A stretch of DNA of 12,863 nt from Clostridiales bacterium (GTDB taxonomy: Bacteria > Bacillota > Clostridia > Christensenellales > CAG-138). The notes under the pieces are model-generated. The model had not been told where the DNA came from. It ran no database searches and was given only the letters and a program-made list of their open reading frames with translations. The first letter of the stretch is position 1. Each line of letters starts with the position of its first letter. Made by a program: the position numbers and the translations under genes. The stretch is from the NCBI GenBank assembly GCA_009783775.1, contig WRCT01000037.1, positions 1 through 12,863 of the forward strand, given 5' to 3'. This document shows positions 6,798 to 11,406 of this stretch, piece by piece.

Positions 6798-6889
6798 CCC
6801 GCGTGAGCGCAAGGCTCCTTTTGCCAGGGTCCCCACCCAATTCGCAAATTGGGTGGGGTGGCAATGGACGCGAATACCGCTCACGCGGG
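6798..6889. repeat. 92-bp nested palindrome
   Basis: Outer arms CCCGCGTGAGCG (6798-6809) and CGCTCACGCGGG (6878-6889) are perfect 12-bp complements. Inside, TTGCCA (6821-6826) pairs with TGGCAA (6859-6864), and CCCCACCCAATT (6831-6842) pairs with AATTGGGTGGGG (6847-6858), with loop CGCA. The outer arm is the same unit as at 2409-2421 and 6948-6960. No gene lies here. Confidence 0.85.
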
Positions 6890-6911
6890 GATAAAAACCG
6901 CCCGCAGGCGA

Positions 6912-7008
6912 ATTCGCGTATATTCGCGTTATTCGCGGTTAAGAAAACCCGCGTGAGCGGTTCTGACCACTGCTCACTGACCACTGTCCACTGCGGAGTT
7001 TACTCCGC
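6912..7008. repeat. ATTCGCG array, CCCGCGTGAGCGG unit, CTGACCA heptamers and terminal hairpin
   Basis: ATTCGCG occurs at 6912, 6922 and 6931 and ends in GGTTAA. CCCGCGTGAGCGG follows at 6948-6960. Then come heptamers CTGACCA, CTGCTCA, CTGACCA, CTGTCCA (6963-6990), and a perfect 7-bp hairpin GCGGAGT/ACTCCGC (6993-6999 with 7002-7008). The hairpin overlaps the end of deoD, and its two-base loop holds part of the deoD stop codon. With 6697-6911 this is a gap of about 300 bp with no gene that I can support. Confidence 0.8.
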
Positions 7009-7713
7009 GATGGAAAGCGCCACCAACATCATCTCATGAAACGCGTTCTGCCGCTGCTCGGCGGTGGTCTCCTGGCCGCCCTCGATCAGGTCCGAGATCG
7101 TGCAGACACACAGCGCCTTCTTGCCCAGCCGCGCCGCGTTGCAATAGAGCGCGGTGGCCTCCATCTCCACGGCCAGCACGCCCATCTTGCGCCATTGCAG
7201 GGCCGAGAGCGCGTCGTCATAGAAGCAGTCGGAGGACAGCATATTGCCCACCCTGTAGCGCAGCCCGCGCGCCTGACACTCGTCCGCAGCTTTGCGCAGT
7301 GTGTCATAGTCGGCGATCGGCGCGTAAAGCCCCGGCAGGCGGTACTGTATGGCGTAGTTGGAGTTCGTGCACGCGCCCATGCCGAGCACGATGTCAAAGA
7401 GCTGCAGGTCGGGGTCGATCGCGCCCGCCGAGCCGATACGGATAATGGTCTCCACGCCGAAGAACTTAAAAAGCTCGTAGGAGTAAATGCCGATGGACGG
7501 AATGCCCATGCCGCTGGCCATGACGGAGACGCGCTTGCCCTCGTAGAATCCGGTATAGCCCTGGATCCCGCGCACGTTGTTCACGAGTTCGCAATCGGTC
7601 AGATAGGTGTCGGCGATCATTTTCGCGCGCAGCGGGTCGCCGGGCATGAGCACGGTCTTGGCAAAGTCTCCCGGACTGCAGCCGATGTGGGGGGTTAGGT
7701 TTGCTGGTTTCAT
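7000..7713 (-). CDS. deoD: Purine nucleoside phosphorylase, DeoD type
   Basis: A 237-residue hexameric-type purine nucleoside phosphorylase. It splits purine (deoxy)ribonucleosides with phosphate into base and (deoxy)ribose 1-phosphate in purine salvage. Active-site positions of the E. coli enzyme are conserved with an offset of 4-5: His9 (TPHIG), phosphate-binding Arg29 (GDPLRAK), Arg48 (NNVRG), Arg92 and Ser95 (RIGSAG), ribose-binding Glu185 (VEMEA), catalytic Asp208 (TISD) and Arg221 (QRQ). The start is fixed by AAGGAGG (complement of 7724-7730) ahead of ATG 7713. The C-terminus ends at SIAE, a few residues shorter than E. coli DeoD, and its last codons and TAA lie inside a repeat hairpin (6993-7008). 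It follows the BRO-like gene on the same strand with a 69-bp gap, so read-through is possible. Confidence 0.95.
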   Translation of the reverse strand: MKPANLTPHIGCSPGDFAKTVLMPGDPLRAKMIADTYLTDCELVNNVRGIQGYTGFYEGKRVSVMASGMGIPSIGIYSYELFKFFGVETIIRIGSAGAIDPDLQLFDIVLGMGACTNSNYAIQYRLPGLYAPIADYDTLRKAADECQARGLRYRVGNMLSSDCFYDDALSALQWRKMGVLAVEMEATALYCNAARLGKKALCVCTISDLIEGGQETTAEQRQNAFHEMMLVALSIAE

Positions 7714-7748
7714 TTTTTGAGTTCCTCCTTGTGTATCATTTCTTTATG

Positions 7749-7776
7749 AAGTAATAAGTAATGGGGAATAAGGAAT
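7749..7776. repeat. AAGTAAT/AAGGAAT heptamer tract
   Basis: Four 7-base units, AAGTAAT, AAGTAAT, GGGGAAT and AAGGAAT, followed by AACCGGT. They lie between the stop codon of the BRO-like gene and the deoD ribosome binding site. Unlike most other tracts here, no strong hairpin follows, only the short palindrome ACCGGT. Confidence 0.65.
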
Positions 7777-7782
7777 AACCGG

Positions 7783-8631
7783 TCAGGATTGTTCTATCAC
7801 GTCTGCGATCAGCCGAGAAAAATCTATGGCGTTTTGCGCGGTGATCACGGGCTTGCCCGTGCGTTTTTCAATGTCGCGCCTCGCGTTTCCCGCGACCTCG
7901 CCGCCACTTTGCGCCACAGCTACGTTTTCGTCAAAGGTCTGCGGTTGCTCCTCTTTGGAAATCTCCGTTGTCGTGGCCTCCGCCAGCATATTCAACACCA
8001 GTTCCAAGGTGGACATATTGTCGCGCAGGTTTTCTTTTTTCAAGCCCTTCAAGTTCTTATACTGACGCGTGCTCATGCCCGTCCACGCCTTTGTGATCTC
8101 GTCCGTTAAGATGGCATACTCCTTGCCTTGCTGCACGCCTCTGTCCTGCCATTCGTCGGTCAGCTCCTTACGGACCTGAATCGCCTGCAACCGCTGATTG
8201 ATCCATTCGCGGGAATAGCCTTTTTTCAAATATGTTATGAGGGCGCGCTCGATGGCCAGTTCCGGGTCGATGGTCTCCTCCATGCGCTCACGTCCGACGG
8301 CGGCCAGCCACAGCTTAAACGGCTCGGCTTTGGGCGAGGGAATGGACTGGATAATGCGCAAAAGCTGCTCCGTATCGGCGACATCGGTTAAACGCATTTT
8401 TCCGTCTTCGGCGCGCATTTTCAACTGGTTACAATTTGTAACCAGTTGACTTCCTTCATCAGTCAACCGACTCTTCAGAACCTTCCAATAATTGCGAGCT
8501 GTTTGATAATCGCTATCCGTCAACGCGCCGCATACGTCTACAATCGAGAAAAAATTCTCCTCTTTTTCCCCGTCCCAAACGCTGCGTATGCGTTTATTTT
8601 CAAACAGTTGCAGTTTGTTTTTTTCGTCCAT
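7783..8631 (-). CDS. BRO-N domain / DinD-like protein
   Basis: A 282-residue protein. The N-terminal BRO domain (about residues 6-100: LQLFENKRIRSVWDG..EENFFSIVDVCGALTDS..ARNYWKVLKSRL) is found in phage antirepressors and BRO proteins and is thought to bind DNA. The middle and C-terminal part (TDVADTEQLLRIIQSIPSPKAEPFKLWLA, GYSREWINQRL, ILTDEITKAWTGMS, NLRDNMSTLELVLNMLAEATTTEIS) matches the longer bacterial group related to DNA-damage-inducible protein D. The start at 8631 is preferred over an ATG 69 bases upstream because of an AAGGGGGC site (complement of 8640-8648) and because the family begins at this point. No phage genes flank it, so it is probably a resident accessory gene. It is divergent from the aspS operon. 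Confidence 0.82.
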   Translation of the reverse strand: MDEKNKLQLFENKRIRSVWDGEKEENFFSIVDVCGALTDSDYQTARNYWKVLKSRLTDEGSQLVTNCNQLKMRAEDGKMRLTDVADTEQLLRIIQSIPSPKAEPFKLWLAAVGRERMEETIDPELAIERALITYLKKGYSREWINQRLQAIQVRKELTDEWQDRGVQQGKEYAILTDEITKAWTGMSTRQYKNLKGLKKENLRDNMSTLELVLNMLAEATTTEISKEEQPQTFDENVAVAQSGGEVAGNARRDIEKRTGKPVITAQNAIDFSRLIADVIEQS

Positions 8632-8693
8632 TGTGATTTGCCCCCTTGCGCGCCCCATATCCCATAAACGCATTTTATCATATTTTTCCCCTA

Positions 8694-8722
8694 TTGACAA
8701 AACTTTTTCTTTGGGACATAAT
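8694..8722 (+). promoter_or_regulatory. Sigma-A-type promoter of the aspS-gatCAB operon
   Basis: TTGACA (8694-8699) and CATAAT (8717-8722) are separated by exactly 17 bp, a near-consensus vegetative promoter. Transcription should start near 8729, giving a leader of about 530 nt before aspS. Confidence 0.85.
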
Positions 8723-8833
8723 AAACCCCGCAGGGAGACCGTTTCTTTGTGGAACGCCCGTCAGAGAGGGAAAGTCAAGGCTGAAAGCTTTCCTCGGGCA
8801 AGTAGTAGAAAACGCAACACTCCTACCACCAAC

Positions 8834-8949
8834 CGTCATTGCCGACTTGATTACCGGTCGTCATTGCGGGCTTGACCCGCAATCTCCCGTAATTTTGAGG
8901 AAAGAGATTGCGGCTCGGAGGCCGCAATGACGTTATAAAGGCAATGACG
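8834..8949. mobile_element. Nested palindromic (MITE/REP-like) element inside the T-box leader
   Basis: Outer arms are CGTCATTGCC (8834-8843) and GGCAATGACG (8940-8949). Inner arms are CGTCATTGCGG (8859-8869) and CCGCAATGACG (8922-8932). Innermost are CCGCAATCTC (8877-8886) and GAGATTGCGG (8904-8913). Each end also folds on itself (ATTGCGGG/CCCGCAAT and ATTGCGGC/GCCGCAAT). There is no coding capacity. From memory, the CGTCATTGCG...CGCAATCTCC type is a common bacterial palindromic repeat. It sits where T-box leaders tolerate length variation. Confidence 0.75.
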
Positions 8950-9042
8950 TTTCAAAGGCAAGCGGTTGGCGGACAGGCTTAATTCAATAAATGAAGCGGG
9001 TGCGGCAACGCGCCAACGTGGGTGGCACCGCGGGAGATTTCT

Positions 9043-9080
9043 CGCCCCTCGAAAATGTTATTTTCGCAGGGGCGATTTTG
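9043..9080 (+). terminator. Rho-independent terminator of the T-box leader
   Basis: Stem CGCCCCT (9043-9049) with AGGGGCG (9068-9074) continues as CGAAAA (9050-9055) with TTTTCG (9061-9066), with one bulged C and loop TGTTA, followed by ATTTTG. Its 5' arm overlaps the antiterminator, as expected for tRNA-controlled termination. Confidence 0.85.
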
Positions 9081-9083
9081 TTG

Positions 9084-9238
9084 AATGTACAATGTACAAA
9101 CTACAAACTACAATTGATGAAAAAAAGCCCCGGGGTGGATTGGCGGCTTTTCCTCTGAACAATGGGTTTAGGCCACCCATCAAATGTGCCGCCGGAAGCG
9201 GCACACCATCATTGTAGTTTGTACATTGTAGTTTGTAG
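9084..9238 (-). repeat. Heptamer-bounded repeat, copy B, with three-hairpin core
   Basis: Inverted copy of the element at 6079-6211. Plus-strand borders: AATGTAC, AATGTAC, AAACTAC, AAACTAC (9084-9111) and ATTGTAG, TTTGTAC, ATTGTAG, TTTGTAG (9211-9238). Core hairpins: AAAAGCC/GGCTTTT (9123-9129 with 9145-9151), ATGGGT/ACCCAT (9162-9167 with 9175-9180) and TGTGCCGC/GCGGCACA (9185-9192 with 9198-9205). It is placed between the T-box terminator and the aspS ribosome binding site, so it is part of the full-length aspS mRNA leader. Confidence 0.8.
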
Positions 9239-9256
9239 TTTAGGAGGACAACAACC

Positions 9257-11002
9257 ATGTACCAAAACCCATACCGCTCGCACAACTGCGGCGAACTGAG
9301 AACGGAGCACATCGACAGTCAGGTAAAGCTCGCCGGCTGGGTGGACACGGTCCGTGACCACGGCGGCGTCATCTTTGTCGACCTGCGCGACCACTACGGC
9401 GTGACGCAGGTGGTGGCAAATGACGAGACCCTGCTCAAAGGCATTGGCAAGGAGGACGTGATCTCCGTGTCGGGTGTGCTGCGTATGCGCGACCCCGAGA
9501 CCGTCAACCCCAAGATCGCCACGGGGCAAGTCGAACTGCGGGCCAATGCGGTCACCGTGCTCTCGTCCGTGCAGCGCCGCCTGCCCTTTGAGATCGGCGA
9601 AAGCCAGCAGACCAAGGAAGAGACGCGGCTGCGCTACCGCTTTTTGGACCTGCGCAATCCGGCCGTGCATGAGAACATCGTGCTGCGCTCGCGGATCACG
9701 AACCATCTGCGCCGCAAGATGGAGGCCCTGGGTTTTCTGGAAATGCACACGCCGATCCTGACCGCCTCTTCGCCCGAGGGCGCGCGCGATTATCTCGTGC
9801 CCTCGCGCAAGCACCACGGTATGTTCTACGCGCTGCCCCAGGCGCCCCAGCAGTTCAAGCAATTGCTCATGACCTCTGGCTTTGACCGGTATTTTCAGAT
9901 CGCGCCCTGCTTTCGCGACGAGGACGCGCGCGCCGACCGCTCGCCGGGCGAGTTTTATCAGCTGGACTTTGAAATGGCCTTTGCCACGCAGGAGGACGTG
10001 TTCGCCGCTGCCGAGGCCGTGCTCTACGATACCTTCACGGCCTTTACCGACAAGTACGTCAGCCCGCCGCCTTTCAAACGCATTCCCTTCGACGCGTGCA
10101 TGATGGCCTACGGCACGGACAAGCCCGACCTGCGCAACCCGCTGCTGATCAAGGATCTTTCCGATTTCTTCGCCGACGTGGACTTCATGCCCTTTAAGGG
10201 AAAGCCGGTGCGCGGGATCGTCGCGCCTGCCTGCGCCTCGCGGTCCAAGTCCTTCTTTGAGAAAATGCTCAAGTTCGCCGAGTCCATCGGTATGCGCGGC
10301 CTGGGTTATATCTCCGTGCTGGCAGGTATGGAACTTAAGGGGCCCATCGTCAAGTTCCTGTCCGAGGCACAGCAGCGGGCGCTGATCGAAAGGCTGGCCC
10401 TCAAAGAGGACGACACGCTCTTCTTTATCTCGGACACGCCCAAGGCGGTCAACCGTTTGGCGGGGCAGATCCGTTCCGAACTGGGCGCGCGCCTGGACCT
10501 GATCGACACGTCGAAGTATCTCTTCTGCTTTATCACCGACTTCCCGATGTACGGCCTGAACGAGGAAACCGGCGCGGTGGAGTTTACGCACAACCCCTTC
10601 TCCATGCCGCAGGGCGAGATGGAGGCCCTCTTGACCAAGGACCCGCTGGAGATTTTGGCGTGGCAGTACGACATCGTCTGCAACGGCGTGGAGCTGTCCT
10701 CAGGCGCGGTGCGCAACCACCGTCCGGACATCATGAAAAAGGCCTTTGAAATCGCTGGCTACGCGGCGGAGGTGGTCGAAAGCAAATTCCCCGCCCTGTA
10801 CAACGCCTTCCACTTCGGCGCGCCGCCGCACGCGGGCATGGCGCCGGGCCTGGACCGCATTGTCATGCTATTAGCCGAGCAGGAGAATATCCGCGAGGTC
10901 GTGGCCTTCCCGATGAACGGCAACGCGCAGGACCTGTTGCTCGGCGCGCCGACGACGGTCAGCGAGCTGCAGCTGCGGGAAGTGCATATTAAGGTGCGCT
11001 GA
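9257..11002 (+). CDS. aspS: Aspartyl-tRNA synthetase, probably non-discriminating
   Basis: A 581-residue class IIb synthetase that attaches Asp to tRNA. Domains: N-terminal OB-fold anticodon-binding domain (about 1-110); class II motif 1 near 145-166; the QAPQQFKQLLM loop (195-205); motif 2 with FQIAPCFRDEDARADRSPGEFYQLDFEMAF (213-242); a GAD-type insert (about 285-415); and motif 3 near 525-539 (GLDRIVMLL). His35 in RDHGG corresponds to His31 of Pseudomonas aeruginosa AspRS, a residue linked to charging both tRNA-Asp and tRNA-Asn; discriminating E. coli has RDLGS. With gatCAB downstream, this predicts that Asn-tRNA is made by transamidation. The APCFRDED and PGEFYQLDFEM wording recalls alphaproteobacterial-type bacterial AspRS. 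The start is fixed by AGGAGG (9242-9247). It is the first gene of a T-box-controlled operon. Confidence 0.95.
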   Translation: MYQNPYRSHNCGELRTEHIDSQVKLAGWVDTVRDHGGVIFVDLRDHYGVTQVVANDETLLKGIGKEDVISVSGVLRMRDPETVNPKIATGQVELRANAVTVLSSVQRRLPFEIGESQQTKEETRLRYRFLDLRNPAVHENIVLRSRITNHLRRKMEALGFLEMHTPILTASSPEGARDYLVPSRKHHGMFYALPQAPQQFKQLLMTSGFDRYFQIAPCFRDEDARADRSPGEFYQLDFEMAFATQEDVFAAAEAVLYDTFTAFTDKYVSPPPFKRIPFDACMMAYGTDKPDLRNPLLIKDLSDFFADVDFMPFKGKPVRGIVAPACASRSKSFFEKMLKFAESIGMRGLGYISVLAGMELKGPIVKFLSEAQQRALIERLALKEDDTLFFISDTPKAVNRLAGQIRSELGARLDLIDTSKYLFCFITDFPMYGLNEETGAVEFTHNPFSMPQGEMEALLTKDPLEILAWQYDIVCNGVELSSGAVRNHRPDIMKKAFEIAGYAAEVVESKFPALYNAFHFGAPPHAGMAPGLDRIVMLLAEQENIREVVAFPMNGNAQDLLLGAPTTVSELQLREVHIKVR

Positions 11003-11030
11003 CCCACTCAACCGACGGGGCTGTCCGTCA

Positions 11031-11113
11031 GAGTGGAGAGTGGAGTGTTGAGAGTGGAGCGAAGGAAATAACGCTTGCAGCGTTATAATTGTAGGGGCGA
11101 ACTGTGTTCGCCC
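11031..11113 (+). repeat. GAGTGGA heptamers, ATAACGC hairpin and GGGCGAAC hairpin
   Basis: Between aspS and gatC: GAGTGGA, GAGTGGA, GTGTTGA, GAGTGGA, GCGAAGG (11031-11065). Then AA and a 7-bp hairpin ATAACGC/GCGTTAT (11068-11074 with 11080-11086). Then a single ATTGTAG and the hairpin GGGCGAAC/GTTCGCCC (11095-11102 with 11106-11113, loop TGT). The layout matches the repeats at 3237 and 3302, with a different hairpin stem. It makes the 131-bp spacer of an otherwise tight operon. Confidence 0.8.
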
Positions 11114-11133
11114 GCTGAATATGGAGGATCATA

Positions 11134-11406
11134 ATGGATATACAACCCTACGAAAAAATGGCGAAACTGCGCCTTGATGAAAAGGAACGCGCCTGGGCAG
11201 AGGGCATGATGGACAAGCTTTCCCAGTCTTTTACGGCGTTAGCGGAGGTGGACACGGACGGCATTGCGCCCCTGGTCAGCCCCTTGGATATGGAAAACGT
11301 ATTCCGCGAAGACATTGCCGCGCAGCTTGTTTCGCGTGAGACGCTGCTGGCCGCCGCCCCCGCGTCATACGACGGATATTACGAAGTGCCGAGGACAATA
11401 GAATGA
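11134..11406 (+). CDS. gatC: Asp-tRNA(Asn)/Glu-tRNA(Gln) amidotransferase subunit C
   Basis: A 90-residue GatC (family about 95). It is the small subunit that wraps around GatA and GatB to stabilise the GatCAB complex. Family features seen: KLRLDEKE at the start of the first helix (11-18), AEVDTDGIAPLVSPLDMENVFREDI (37-61; the family pattern is 'EVDT.G..P..H.....N..RED'), and the C-terminal APASYDGYYEVPRTIE ('AP...DG.F.VP...E'). A TGGAGGA ribosome binding site lies 5 bases upstream. The TGA stop overlaps the next start as ATGA (11403-11406), indicating translational coupling with gatA. Confidence 0.92.
   Translation: MDIQPYEKMAKLRLDEKERAWAEGMMDKLSQSFTALAEVDTDGIAPLVSPLDMENVFREDIAAQLVSRETLLAAAPASYDGYYEVPRTIE

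Larger units (their letters stand above)
8729..9080 (+). ncRNA. T-box riboswitch leader of aspS-gatCAB
   Basis: A Stem I-like arm is seen: GCCCG (8756-8760) pairs with CGGGC (8795-8799), with an AGAGAG bulge (8763-8768), then GGAAAG/CTTTCC (8769-8774 with 8788-8793) and a GGCTGAAAGC apical region. The T-box sequence GGGTGGCACCGCGG is at 9020-9033. A GGGAG/CTC...CCC antiterminator can form, competing with the terminator at 9043-9080. In the T-box bulge TGGC, the C would pair with discriminator base G73, as in tRNA-Asp and tRNA-Asn. The specifier codon is not certain: no GAC is placed suitably, while AAC (Asn) occurs at 8811-8813 and 8816-8818 on the 3' side of Stem I. A palindromic element (8834-8949) occupies the region between Stem I and the T-box sequence. 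Confidence 0.87.

Noticed and set aside
6697..6999. tRNA or other classical RNA gene in the 300-bp gap
   Set aside because: The stems found are simple nested palindromes. No cloverleaf, T-loop (GTTCRANNC) or CCA end could be fitted.
7783..8631. Prophage remnant
   Set aside because: BRO-N/DinD-like proteins occur in phages, but no integrase, structural or lysis gene, or attachment site is seen nearby. Neighbours are housekeeping genes.
8834..8949. Insertion sequence with transposase
   Set aside because: There is no open frame of useful length between the inverted arms, and no transposase gene is in the window. At most it is a non-autonomous element.
8966..9217. Protein gene in the aspS leader
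   Set aside because: The frame crosses the T-box sequence, the terminator and the heptamer repeat, has no ribosome binding site, and is explained by those features.
9209..10591. Long open frame antisense to aspS (460 codons)
   Set aside because: It is a by-product of GC-rich codon use in aspS, which has full-length family identity and a strong ribosome binding site. The antisense translation is low-complexity and rich in Arg, Gly and His, with no recognisable domain.
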